Shown: positions 35,974-44,841, numbered from the stretch's first letter. The stretch: DNA of 64,000 nucleotides from Paenibacillus sp. FSL R10-2782 (GCF_038592985.1 NZ_CP151951.1:4517001-4581000); one strand, 5' to 3'. Numbers and translations are program-made. The notes: generated by a model from the letters alone, not told the origin.

Positions 35974-36231
35974 ATGAGCATACCATCCTTATCATTAGTA
36001 AAGTGCTAATCACAAAATTACCGACGGCAATAGTATAACACACAACGGATCGGATTCGAACCGTGTGTCAACCGAACAACCCTGAAACCTCCGTCAATAT
36101 TCTGAAAATAAAATAAAAAATGCTTCCGTCCCCACGATTGTCTCCTGACAAAAACGCGGGTCAGAACCATTTTTTCTTGTTTCCAAATTCGATGCCACCA
36201 GGAGACAGACGAGCTATTCAGCAGACAATAT

Positions 36232-37047
36232 CTACACTCCCTGTGCTGGTAAACGTATGGAAGAATCTGCGGAAGCTCCCACACCAATCGGAATAAGATA
36301 CATCCCCGCCTCAGCGTCATGTCTTACGGCTACTTCCACGCCATAGACTGCCTGAATCATATCGGATGTGACGACCTCGGCGGGCGGACCGTTCGTTATA
36401 ATGCGCCCTTCCTTCATGGCAATCATAACGTCGCTATAACGAATAGCCTGATTGATATCATGCAGCACCATTACGATCGTCAGACCGTGTTCCTGATTTA
36501 ACTGCCGGATGAGTTCCAAAATTTCAAGCTGGTAGTACATATCCAGATAGGTGGTCGGCTCATCTAAAAATAAAATCGGCGTCCGTTGTGCCAAGGCCAT
36601 TGCAATCCATACACGTTGCCGTTCTCCCCCCGATAACTGGTCCAGTGTACGTGTTCTGCGTTCCTCCAGATTCGTACAGGCTATCGCCCATTCGACCGCT
36701 TGCTCGTCCTCCTCACGTCTCGCTGTGAACATGTTCTTATGAGGAAGCCTTCCAAAGCTGACTAGCTTTTCTACGGTCAGGTCAGAGGGTGCCTCATTCT
36801 GCTGATGAACCACCGCCAGTTGACGGGCCAGTTCCTTGGGCTTGTATCGGGCAATCTCTTTACCGTCCAAAATCACCTGACCCAGGCGGGGAGTTGCATT
36901 GTTCGACATGACGCTAAGCAGCGTCGATTTACCACAGCCATTGGGACCAATGATGGTTGTAATTCGTCCCGGCTCAATGACAGCATTGATGGCGTGAAGA
37001 CGATCTGTTTTCCGGTCATATGAAAAGGTAATATCCTTAATGTCCAT
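36232..37047 (-). CDS. Heme/siderophore ABC transporter ATP-binding protein
   Basis: 271 residues of the FecE/FhuC class. Walker A is G-P-N-G-C-G-K-S-T at about 34, the signature is L-S-G-G-E-R-Q-R near 139, Walker B is I-L-F-L-D-E-P-T-T-Y-L-D near 157, and the switch histidine is in M-V-L-H-D-I-N-Q. The last 30 residues are a family-atypical tail. It overlaps the permease gene by 11 bp and is the last gene of the minus-strand heme operon. It should energise IsdEF uptake. Confidence 0.92.
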   Translation of the reverse strand: MDIKDITFSYDRKTDRLHAINAVIEPGRITTIIGPNGCGKSTLLSVMSNNATPRLGQVILDGKEIARYKPKELARQLAVVHQQNEAPSDLTVEKLVSFGRLPHKNMFTARREEDEQAVEWAIACTNLEERRTRTLDQLSGGERQRVWIAMALAQRTPILFLDEPTTYLDMYYQLEILELIRQLNQEHGLTIVMVLHDINQAIRYSDVMIAMKEGRIITNGPPAEVVTSDMIQAVYGVEVAVRHDAEAGMYLIPIGVGASADSSIRLPAQGV

Positions 37048-38020
37048 AGGTGCGATCCGCCTTTCTGATCAGGAATATCAGGAACGGCCCGCCAATGACG
37101 GCCATAATAATGGAAGCCGGAATTTCATTGGGAGCAAGCACCGTCCGGCCCAGCGTATCCGCGAGCAGTAGCAACAAACCGCCGCACAATGCGGAAAACG
37201 GAATCAGCCATTTGTGATCCGAACCAACCAAGTAGCGGGCACAATGCGGAACGAGCAGGCCAATAAATGCAATAACTCCAGCAATGGCTGTAGCCGTTGC
37301 TGCAAGCAGCACAGCAATAACAGAAATTAAAAGACGCGCACGCGTCACATTGAATCCCAGGTTTTTAGCTGTTTTATCTTGCAGCGACAAAAAATTGCAC
37401 CAGGAAAACACGAGCATGGCTAAAATCAGCCCAATCCCGCCATAGGTCACAATAACCTCGACATCGACCCATTTTTTCATGGACAAGGTTGAGGTTGTAA
37501 CCTGATTAATGCTGGTGACTGCGTAACTGCCCCGATAGTTAAACGATTGCCCGAGACCCGAAAAAATCGCATTCACAGCGACCCCGATCAAGATCAAACG
37601 GATCGGATGCAGGCCGGATTTCCATGAAAATCCGTAAACCATGAGACAGGCCAGCGCTCCACCGATAAAAGAAAAGAAGGGCATCCAGAAATAGAGTGCC
37701 GGAAAGATCGTAACCGCAATCAGCGAAACCAAAGCTGCCCCCGAAGAAATACCGATAACCCCGGCATCAGCCAGCGGGTTTTTCATCACGGCTTGCAGTA
37801 AAACACCCGCCACCGCAAGCGTGGCTCCCGCCATCACGGCTACGATAATTCTCGGTAGTCTCAGATCCTTGACCACATTCACCTGATCATCCGTCCCTGT
37901 CCACAATCCGGTCACCAATTGACTCAAATTCACCTTGAGACTGCCTGTCATCGCTGAATAGAGAATGACGCTGATGAGCAAGGCGATTACAACGATAAAG
38001 CTCCAACCTTTTTTCGACAT
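37037..38020 (-). CDS. isdF: Heme ABC transporter permease (FecCD family), IsdF-like
   Basis: 327 residues, about ten transmembrane helices. FecCD marks are seen: L-R-L-P-R-I-I-V-A-V-M-A-G-A near 49, L-L-Q-A-V-M-K-N-P-L-A-D-A-G near 73, and G-L-L-V-P-H-C-A-R near 245. It lies 14 bp after isdE and overlaps the ATPase gene. Named IsdF from its tie to isdE. Confidence 0.9.
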   Translation of the reverse strand: MSKKGWSFIVVIALLISVILYSAMTGSLKVNLSQLVTGLWTGTDDQVNVVKDLRLPRIIVAVMAGATLAVAGVLLQAVMKNPLADAGVIGISSGAALVSLIAVTIFPALYFWMPFFSFIGGALACLMVYGFSWKSGLHPIRLILIGVAVNAIFSGLGQSFNYRGSYAVTSINQVTTSTLSMKKWVDVEVIVTYGGIGLILAMLVFSWCNFLSLQDKTAKNLGFNVTRARLLISVIAVLLAATATAIAGVIAFIGLLVPHCARYLVGSDHKWLIPFSALCGGLLLLLADTLGRTVLAPNEIPASIIMAVIGGPFLIFLIRKADRTYGH

Positions 38021-38034
38021 GTCTTCAGCTTCCT

Positions 38035-38970
38035 CTAATTCGTAGGATACAACATTTTTACTAGCTCATCCAGCGCCGAGTTTACCGCCAAATTTCCTGT
38101 TGTTCCAAACAGCGGCTCCGGCAAATCATAGACGTGTCCGTTTTTCACAGCGTTAAAATGTTTCCAAATATCGTTAGTTTTGAACTCTTCGTCGAACATT
38201 TTGACCACTTCATCCGGCATCCCGTGTGCAGCACGCAAAATAATATCCGGATTGGACTGTTGCAAAGCTTCTGTATTGTGGGCAATAAATTCAACCTTCT
38301 CACCCTGGACTACGTTCGTCCCGCCTGCAATTTTAACCAGATCCCCAATGTAGGAATGCTCGGTAGCCACCAGATAGCTTCCCGGTACTCCCAGCAAGAT
38401 CAATACTTTAGGGGATTTCTTCCCTTTGATCTTTTGTTGAATCTCGGCTACTTTAGCGTCCAAAGCTCCATTAATCTCCTTTGCCTTTTCGGCTTTGCCG
38501 AACGTATCTCCCAGCTTTTGAATTTCTTTTTGCATGTTGGCTAGACTTTCAAAATTCAAAAATTCGGCATTGATCTTCAAATCTTTAAATTTAGGCTCCA
38601 GATCATATTTTAGTGTCGTAACCGACAGTACGTCTGTCGGCTTCAACGACATCACCTTTTCCATATCAGGACTCATCGGATTGCCCACATCAGGGACATC
38701 CTTATAACGATCAGGCAGCACTTTCGTGCTTGTCGGCTTGCCTGCCAAATCCAGACCCAGCGCATCCGTAATTTCCGTAATGGCTACCGTTGTAGCAACA
38801 ATACGTGATTGTGCTTTATCGCCGGACGTTGCCACTGATTTCGCACCTTCATGATCGTTCTGTTCGGCCGTCGCCCCTCCCGAGCATCCGGCGAGCAACA
38901 AAACCACCAGACCCATCAGCATATAAAAGCAGAACGATTTCCCTTGTACCAAAGCTGTATATCGTTTCAT
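38035..38970 (-). CDS. isdE: Heme-binding lipoprotein IsdE
   Basis: 311 residues. The lipobox L-L-A-G-C places the lipid cysteine at 29. From residue 57 it follows S. aureus IsdE closely: G-K-P-T-S near 77, R-Y-K-D-V-P, then G-N-P-M-S-P with the methionine that in IsdE is one axial heme ligand, G-V-P-G-S-Y-L-V-A-T near 194, I-G-D-L-V-K-I-A-G-G, and A-A-H-G-M-P-D with the histidine that is the other ligand. The match is good enough to predict heme binding directly. It passes heme from NEAT proteins to IsdF. It lies 158 bp after the nine-NEAT gene. Confidence 0.93.
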   Translation of the reverse strand: MKRYTALVQGKSFCFYMLMGLVVLLLAGCSGGATAEQNDHEGAKSVATSGDKAQSRIVATTVAITEITDALGLDLAGKPTSTKVLPDRYKDVPDVGNPMSPDMEKVMSLKPTDVLSVTTLKYDLEPKFKDLKINAEFLNFESLANMQKEIQKLGDTFGKAEKAKEINGALDAKVAEIQQKIKGKKSPKVLILLGVPGSYLVATEHSYIGDLVKIAGGTNVVQGEKVEFIAHNTEALQQSNPDIILRAAHGMPDEVVKMFDEEFKTNDIWKHFNAVKNGHVYDLPEPLFGTTGNLAVNSALDELVKMLYPTN

Positions 38971-39040
38971 GAAAGCTAAATCACCTCAATTCAAAATATA
39001 GAAGCAGCCTGAGCCTCAACTTTTCGGGTAATGAAATGCT

Positions 39041-39077
39041 GACAAGTCTTGATGCCAGGGCACCAAGACTTGCTTGC
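39041..39077 (-). other. Intercistronic hairpin between nine-NEAT gene and isdE
   Basis: CAAGTCTTG and CAAGACTTG, with more pairing inside (GTGCC / GGCAT), form a stable stem. No T run follows on the minus strand, so it looks more like a processing or stability element that separates the secreted and transporter parts of the operon. Confidence 0.5.
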
Positions 39078-39128
39078 ATACAAGCTATTCTGTTATTGGA
39101 GCAGGTTTGATGCTACTGCGACCTGATA

Positions 39129-42100
39129 TTATTTTGCTTTCAGACTCGCTTCATCAAACTGGAATTGAACTGTATACCAGTGATCATATGGCACGCCGCC
39201 AAGAACTAAACCAGGTACAATGACGTGTGTGTAGGCACTGATTTTCTGAGACAAGTCCCCTGCTTCAAATTGAACGACACGCGTATCGCCAGATGTCGAG
39301 ATGACCTCTACATCTTTCAGGCTACCATTCTGCTCCACTTGTAGAACAGGCATCCAGGAGCTATTTTTCAAAGTAACTTGAATATAACGCTTGTCTCCCT
39401 TTTCAATCAATGTAGCAGGCTTGTCGAGGTACCCATCCATGACGGAAGCTTCGCTTGTTTTATCTTTAAAAACGTTGTAATTGATCGTGTATTGCTTCTC
39501 GGAAGTGACTGTTTGAGCTGTTTGCTCCACTACAGGTTCCGTTTCAGCCACAGGTGTTGGCGCTTCTGCTGTCTGCTCAGTAGCTGGTGCGGTTGTAGCT
39601 GCATTGACTCCCTCACCTTTAAGCGATGCACGGTCAAATTGAATTTGTCCGCCGAACTTCTCATTCACAATAAATTTCTCAGGCAAGTATACCTGTGTGT
39701 ACACGCTCAGCTTTTGATCCAGATCAGGCACTTCAAAAGCGATGGTGCGCGTGTCACCTTTCGTGTCGGAACCAACAACGGTCGGATTGGCATAACGGCC
39801 TTCAAAGTCCGTTTGGAACAACTTCAAAGCCTGATTGTCCGTCACGGTGAGATGAGCCTGCACCTTACCATTCTTCACAATCAGCTTCGCCAGACTCTGT
39901 ACAAAAGGAGCCACAAGAGAGTCCTTGTCCGTTCCATTCGCCAGCACACGGAAGTTCGCTGTGTACTCTCCATCGGCTAAATTATTTTTCCCTTGTTCTA
40001 CTTTGTCTGTCTTTTTATCTTTGTAATATGTTACATCGCTAGTATCGAATTTGAATTCAAAATCATATACCTTCTCCACTCGATCCTCAGCCTTGAAGAC
40101 CATCGGAGCAGCACTCGCTACCTTCGGAGCTTCGTAAACAACCAATTGGCCTTCTACGTTGTTCTTAAAGTCGCTTACGCTAAAACGAACGTTCCTTGTA
40201 TTACTTGCTGCATCTTCCTGGGTCACTTCTGCGTCTTTGTAGCCTCCGCTTGCCGTATCCCAAATGCGCAATGCCTTCACTTCGTTACTGTTTTGCAGCT
40301 TCAGACCTACAAACCGTTTGTCGCCTTCCACGACCAATTGCGCTGGTTCATTGGCAATAAAGCGTTGAGCCGGAGAATTCTCTCCTGTTGTTCCATCCGC
40401 TAAAACAATACTGAATTTCAAAACATATTTACCATTAACGAGCTTGTCAAAATCCAATTTCACAATTGGATCTGCGGCTCCAGTAGAGGACGGTTCGACA
40501 TAGCTGCGAATGGTAGCAGGCTCGAATTGATACTGCACATCATATACGTGGTCATAAGGGATGCCACCCAGTTCCAGACCCGGTACAATGACATGCGTAT
40601 TTACTGTAACTTTATCCGATAAATCTGCGACTTCAAATTGGACGGTTCTTGTATCTGCCGAGGTCGATTGATCAATAACCTGAGCCTCTGCACCGTTTAC
40701 CTTGAACGTTTTAATCCAGCTGCTCTTGTCCATTTTGATCTGGATCAAATTTTTGCCGGATTGCTTCAACAGAGTGGCTGGCTTTTGCATATAGCCATCC
40801 ATTACAGATATTTCATTGCTTCCATTTTTGAGTACGGAGAAATCAATGCTATATTTGCCGTTCTCAGTCCCAGGAGTTGTACCGCCATCCGTTCCTTTCA
40901 CTGCAATGCTGCTACGATCAAATTGAAGACGAATCTTATGGTCCATCTCATAAACGGTTCCGTTATAGCTGGTACTTACATGAACTTGCGCATTCAGAAT
41001 AGCGTCCAAGTCTGCCACTTTGAACTTTACAACACGAGTGTCCGCTTTCTTGTCCACATTTACGACATCTGAATCCGTCAACGTTCCGTTTTGTTCCGTT
41101 TTAAACTCCGTCACCGTGGCGCTGTCTTTGATCGTAAAGGAAGCTTCATACTTACCCTTTGATACCGTCAGCGTTGCTGGAGACAACAAATATTGCGCCA
41201 TTGATGATTTTTGATCTTTCGTTGCATGCAATGCATCGAAGTTGATGGAGTATGTGCCGTCCGCCAAAGTCGATGGTGTACCTGGATTTGTTGGTGTCGA
41301 ATCTTTAAGTGCTACACTATTTCTATCAAATTTGAGACGGATCGTATGGTCCATTTCATAAGGGGTTCCGTTGTAGCTGGTACTAACATGAACCTGCGCA
41401 TTTAAAATGGCATCCACATCAGCCAATGGGAACTTCACCATGCGAGTATCGGATGCTTTATCCTCACTCACAATGTCCACGTCCGTTAATGTTCCGTTTT
41501 GTTCGGTTTTGAACTTTGTAATCGTTGCGCTATCCTTGATCTGGAAGGACACTTCATACTTACCTTTCGTCGCTGTCAGTGTTGCTGGCGACACCAAGTA
41601 CCGTGCCATCGAAGAGACTTGATCCTTGGTTGCGTGCAGCGCATCAAAGTTAATGGAATACGTACCATCTACCAAAGTCGAAGGTGTACCCGGATCAGGG
41701 GTAACATTGCCGTTAAATTGAATTTGAACATTGTACCAATGATCGTATGGTACTCCGCCCAATTCCAAACCAGGTACGATAACGTGAGTATAAGCATTTA
41801 CTTTGTTAGACAGACTTCTTATTTCAAACTCCACTATGCGTTGGTCACCCTCAGTGGATACCGTAGCCGCTTCTTCATATTTTCCATTCTGCTCTGTTTG
41901 GAAGGAAGGAATCCAACTGCTGTTTTTAATCGTCAGTTGAACATACCATTTGTTTCCTTTTTGGACCACTTTAGCTGGCTTTAGAGTATAGCCGTCCATA
42001 ACGGACATATCTTGCGACTTATCCTTTAAAACAGAGAAGTCAATACTTCCCAATTGCAGAGAAGAACCCGGATCAGGGGTAACACTGCCGTTAAACTGGA

Positions 42101-43121
42101 TTTGAACATTGTACCAATGATCGTATGGTACTCCGCCCAATTCCAACCCAGGCACGATAATGTGGGCATAAGCATTTACTTTGTTAGACAGATTGCCTAC
42201 TTCAAACTCGATTGTACGTTGGTCACCCTCAGTGGATACCGTAGTCGTTTCTTCATATTTTCCATTCTGTTCTGTTTGGAAAGATGGAATCCAACTGCTG
42301 TTTTTAATCGTCAGTTGAACATACCATTTGTTCGCTTTTTGAACCAGTTTAGCTGGTTTTACAACATAGCCGTCCATAACGGAAACATTTTGCGATTTAT
42401 CTGTCAAAATCGTGAAGTCGAGGCTTCCTGGTTGTAAAGGAACTTCGGGTTCTGGCGATGTTACAGGCGGAGTCGTCTCCTCTGCAACCTTTATTGTAGA
42501 TGGATCAAATTCAATCGAGTTTTCTCTTTTTATATTTTTGAAATTAAAATCCACATCAATTTTCTGAGTTAAATCATACACGTCAAATGTTACAGATCTT
42601 TGATTATACTTGTCTCCTGTTTGGATCAAATCTGAAACATGAGCAGAAATACCTTCTCCATTTTGTTTCAATTCAAAATCTGTTAATAATGGTTCTGTTG
42701 GATTATCAATATTCAAAGAAACATGATACGTAGCTTGTCCGACTGACGCATTATACTCTACTTTAAAAGTAGCTGGTTTCACAAAATAGAGAGCTTGTGG
42801 TGAATTGTTGCCTGTTTTTCTGTTCTTCACTGCATATTCAATTGAATATTTATTGGAGTCCTGAACGACGCTGGGGCTCTGTACCTCTGCAACTGAAACC
42901 ACACCTACCGATGGTGCCGTTTCGTTCTCTGTCAGGGTTGTTTCCGCCATACTTGGTTCTGTCGAATATACATCCTCACTCACAGAAGTAGCAGACGCAC
43001 CAGATTCAGTTGATGTGACAGTATCTTCGGCAGATACAACTGGTGCAGACGGGAACACAACCGAAAGCAGCATGGCAAAGGTCGCTAACATTATTAAGTA
43101 TTTTCTAAATTGCCTCTTCAA
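39129..43121 (-). CDS. Secreted heme-binding protein with nine NEAT domains
   Basis: 1330 residues, TTG start after GTAGGGGGA. Signal peptide 1-31, a Ser/Thr/Glu-rich spacer to 88, then NEAT domains at about 91-212, 232-345, 358-470, 485-606, 621-742, 754-872, 886-1033, 1049-1169 and 1208-1329. NEAT2, 3, 6 and 9 have both heme marks: S-V-M-D-G-Y in the lip helix and Y-D-H-(W/V)-Y in strand 8 (Y333/Y337, Y459/Y463, Y856/Y860, Y1312/Y1316). NEAT4 and 5 have S-M-x-x-Y and Y-E-M-D-H (Y588/H592, Y724/H728). NEAT1, 7 and 8 lack the ligand tyrosine. The chain ends three residues after NEAT9: no LPXTG, no SLH repeats, no membrane tail. NEAT2/3 and NEAT4/5 are recent tandem copies. It should be a large secreted or loosely held hemophore, feeding IsdE. 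Confidence 0.93.
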   Translation of the reverse strand: MKRQFRKYLIMLATFAMLLSVVFPSAPVVSAEDTVTSTESGASATSVSEDVYSTEPSMAETTLTENETAPSVGVVSVAEVQSPSVVQDSNKYSIEYAVKNRKTGNNSPQALYFVKPATFKVEYNASVGQATYHVSLNIDNPTEPLLTDFELKQNGEGISAHVSDLIQTGDKYNQRSVTFDVYDLTQKIDVDFNFKNIKRENSIEFDPSTIKVAEETTPPVTSPEPEVPLQPGSLDFTILTDKSQNVSVMDGYVVKPAKLVQKANKWYVQLTIKNSSWIPSFQTEQNGKYEETTTVSTEGDQRTIEFEVGNLSNKVNAYAHIIVPGLELGGVPYDHWYNVQIQFNGSVTPDPGSSLQLGSIDFSVLKDKSQDMSVMDGYTLKPAKVVQKGNKWYVQLTIKNSSWIPSFQTEQNGKYEEAATVSTEGDQRIVEFEIRSLSNKVNAYTHVIVPGLELGGVPYDHWYNVQIQFNGNVTPDPGTPSTLVDGTYSINFDALHATKDQVSSMARYLVSPATLTATKGKYEVSFQIKDSATITKFKTEQNGTLTDVDIVSEDKASDTRMVKFPLADVDAILNAQVHVSTSYNGTPYEMDHTIRLKFDRNSVALKDSTPTNPGTPSTLADGTYSINFDALHATKDQKSSMAQYLLSPATLTVSKGKYEASFTIKDSATVTEFKTEQNGTLTDSDVVNVDKKADTRVVKFKVADLDAILNAQVHVSTSYNGTVYEMDHKIRLQFDRSSIAVKGTDGGTTPGTENGKYSIDFSVLKNGSNEISVMDGYMQKPATLLKQSGKNLIQIKMDKSSWIKTFKVNGAEAQVIDQSTSADTRTVQFEVADLSDKVTVNTHVIVPGLELGGIPYDHVYDVQYQFEPATIRSYVEPSSTGAADPIVKLDFDKLVNGKYVLKFSIVLADGTTGENSPAQRFIANEPAQLVVEGDKRFVGLKLQNSNEVKALRIWDTASGGYKDAEVTQEDAASNTRNVRFSVSDFKNNVEGQLVVYEAPKVASAAPMVFKAEDRVEKVYDFEFKFDTSDVTYYKDKKTDKVEQGKNNLADGEYTANFRVLANGTDKDSLVAPFVQSLAKLIVKNGKVQAHLTVTDNQALKLFQTDFEGRYANPTVVGSDTKGDTRTIAFEVPDLDQKLSVYTQVYLPEKFIVNEKFGGQIQFDRASLKGEGVNAATTAPATEQTAEAPTPVAETEPVVEQTAQTVTSEKQYTINYNVFKDKTSEASVMDGYLDKPATLIEKGDKRYIQVTLKNSSWMPVLQVEQNGSLKDVEVISTSGDTRVVQFEAGDLSQKISAYTHVIVPGLVLGGVPYDHWYTVQFQFDEASLKAK
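39135..42851 (-). repeat. Nine tandem NEAT-coding units
   Basis: Units on DNA at about 42851-42486, 42428-42087, 42050-41712, 41669-41304, 41261-40896, 40862-40506, 40466-40023, 39977-39615 and 39500-39135. Units 2 and 3 repeat with a 378-bp period and units 4 and 5 with a 408-bp period, with long identical runs that could recombine. Confidence 0.85.
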
Positions 43122-43208
43122 GTGTATTAATCCCCCTACTTAAAATATACTCATTTGAAGCTCTCCCGAGCTTCAAATGAGTATTCAAATCAATACAATG
43201 TCTCTGTA

Positions 43209-43700
43209 CTAATTAATCGTATCCTCATCAAAACCAAATTGAACGATGTAATCGTGATCGTATGGCACACCGCCAGTATATTCTTTCGGCACGCTTACGT
43301 GAAGTTTAGCGTTCAATAGCGCGGACAAATCGCTCACCGGAAACTCAACCACTCTAGTATCACCGGATGTGCTGACTACAGTTGCATTCACATATTGACC
43401 ATTTTGTTGTGTTTTGAATTCAGTGACCCAAGCGCTTTTGGTAATCGTCACTCTAACCTTGTACTGACCATTAGCAGCAATCAAGGTAGCTGGCTTCGCC
43501 ACATAACCGCCTGTATCCATGTAGGAAGGTGAAGTTGTACCATCTTTGTACACTGTGTAATCAATGGTATACGTACCATTAGGCAAAGCAGCATTCGCTT
43601 TATTTGCAGAAAACGGAGCTAGTACAACAAATACCAAAGCAGCCATCAATACAGTAAGCATTACTTTTTTCAAATTCATACGGTTCATGATCATGTTCAT
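43209..43700 (-). CDS. Secreted single-NEAT hemophore
   Basis: 163 residues. Signal peptide 1-38 ending A-N-K-A-N-A-A; one NEAT domain from 40 to the end. The lip helix reads S-P-S-Y-M-D-T-G-G-Y and strand 8 Y-D-H-D-Y, so both heme tyrosines are present. No anchor follows (it ends F-D-E-D-T-I-N), so the mature 125-residue protein should be free, like IsdX1 of B. anthracis. AAAAGGAG precedes the ATG. It lies 87 bp upstream of the nine-NEAT gene and 32 bp after the next NEAT gene. Confidence 0.9.
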   Translation of the reverse strand: MNMIMNRMNLKKVMLTVLMAALVFVVLAPFSANKANAALPNGTYTIDYTVYKDGTTSPSYMDTGGYVAKPATLIAANGQYKVRVTITKSAWVTEFKTQQNGQYVNATVVSTSGDTRVVEFPVSDLSALLNAKLHVSVPKEYTGGVPYDHDYIVQFGFDEDTIN

Positions 43701-43732
43701 GTTCTCAGTCTCCTTTTACGTTTTATTGTGGA

Positions 43733-44200
43733 TTAGATTTCGTCGAATTGCAGTTGTACATCATACTTGCCTGTGTAACCAATGACTGGAATCGTGATTT
43801 CAGCATAAGCGTTAACTTTGGCATTCAGGTCAGCAACTTCGAATTCCACTACGCGAGTGTTGCTGGCAGTATCAGTGCTTACCACAGTCGCATCTTGCAG
43901 TACACCGTTTTGTTCCACTTTGAACGTTGTGATCAGATTGCTGCTTTTCACAGTCAAACGAACAACATTTTTGCCATTAGCTACAATAACCTGAGCTGGT
44001 TTCGTTAAATAGCTATCCAGACGGGAGGTTTCATTCGTTTGATCTTTCAGAACGGTATAGTCTACTGCATACGTGCCGTCGGCTGCTGCCGCTTTAGCAG
44101 AGAACGGAGCAATAACTGCAAAAACAAGTGCTGTCATGATCAATGCAACGAGTACCTTTTTGAAAGAAAACTGCTCAAAGCGATTCATTACCATATTCAT
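43733..44200 (-). CDS. Secreted single-NEAT protein
   Basis: 155 residues from the ATG at 44200; GGAGGAG lies upstream, and an in-frame GTG at 44212 is too near it. Signal peptide to about residue 37 (S-A-K-A-A-A), then one NEAT domain to the end. The lip helix is S-R-L-D-S-Y and strand 8 has Y-T-G-K-Y, keeping the two tyrosines but losing the D-H found in its neighbours. The loop before strand 8 is short (P-V-I-G). Probably a heme carrier with different exchange behaviour; that is inference. Confidence 0.87.
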   Translation of the reverse strand: MNMVMNRFEQFSFKKVLVALIMTALVFAVIAPFSAKAAAADGTYAVDYTVLKDQTNETSRLDSYLTKPAQVIVANGKNVVRLTVKSSNLITTFKVEQNGVLQDATVVSTDTASNTRVVEFEVADLNAKVNAYAEITIPVIGYTGKYDVQLQFDEI

Positions 44201-44271
44201 ATCTACACACACTCCTCCATTTTTTATGCTTGAATTTATGTTGATTTCATGAACAATAAGATTGCTTGAAT

Positions 44272-44787
44272 TTACTTCTTAGAAGATTTGGTTGATTTCG
44301 TTGACTGGACGGCCGCTACTTTTTTGACACTTTTGGAATCAAAAGCGAAGCGAATGGTATAGTCATGATCGTAGTTATACGCAGGGACGGTAACATGAAT
44401 TTTAGAAATCAGCGGGCTGTTCACAGTTGTAATTGGAAATTGTACAGTACGGGTATCGGTTTTGGTGTCCTTGTGAATGACCTTTGTGTCGATAATTTTG
44501 CCTTTGTAATCCACTTTAAACCCGGTTGTCCATTCGCTGTGATTCAGCTTAATTTGCATGGTCATTTGGCCTTTTTTCACATACAGCTTGGCTGGCTTCT
44601 CAAAATAATCATTAGCCATGGATACAGAATCGTTTTCGGCCTTGAGAATATTGTATTTAAGCGTGTATGTACCATCCGCCAATTTTGTAGAAGCCATAGC
44701 GGCTACCACAGATGATGAAGTTGGCCAAAAGCTCAGCACACTGACCAGCAGAAACACAGCAATCATTGCAGAATAACCCTTCTTCAT
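44272..44787 (-). CDS. Secreted single-NEAT protein with basic C-terminal tail
   Basis: 171 residues. Signal peptide 1-30; NEAT domain about 36-155 with S-M-A-N-D-Y in the lip helix and Y-D-H-D-Y in strand 8. The last 18 residues (V-K-K-V-A-A-V-Q then S-T-K repeats, ending K-K) are basic and flexible and could hold the protein to teichoic acids or the wall surface. GGGAGGGA lies 11 bp before the ATG. It is the first gene of the minus-strand heme operon, directly behind a Fur-controlled promoter. Confidence 0.88.
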   Translation of the reverse strand: MKKGYSAMIAVFLLVSVLSFWPTSSSVVAAMASTKLADGTYTLKYNILKAENDSVSMANDYFEKPAKLYVKKGQMTMQIKLNHSEWTTGFKVDYKGKIIDTKVIHKDTKTDTRTVQFPITTVNSPLISKIHVTVPAYNYDHDYTIRFAFDSKSVKKVAAVQSTKSTKSSKK

Positions 44788-44812
44788 TTTGACAGCAGTC
44801 CCTCCCCACGAG

Positions 44813-44841
44813 AATATAAGTTAATTGATTATCATTCTCAA
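44813..44841 (-). promoter_or_regulatory. Promoter of the minus-strand NEAT-isd operon
   Basis: On the minus strand TTGAGA - 17 bp - TATATT. The Fur box covers the -35 box and the spacer, so bound Fur would block RNA polymerase. Confidence 0.75.

Noticed and set aside
39378..42437. Several open frames of 120-200 codons on the plus strand opposite the nine-NEAT gene
   Set aside because: They are the antisense of a repetitive coding sequence, have no ribosome binding sites, and their products repeat only because the NEAT units repeat.
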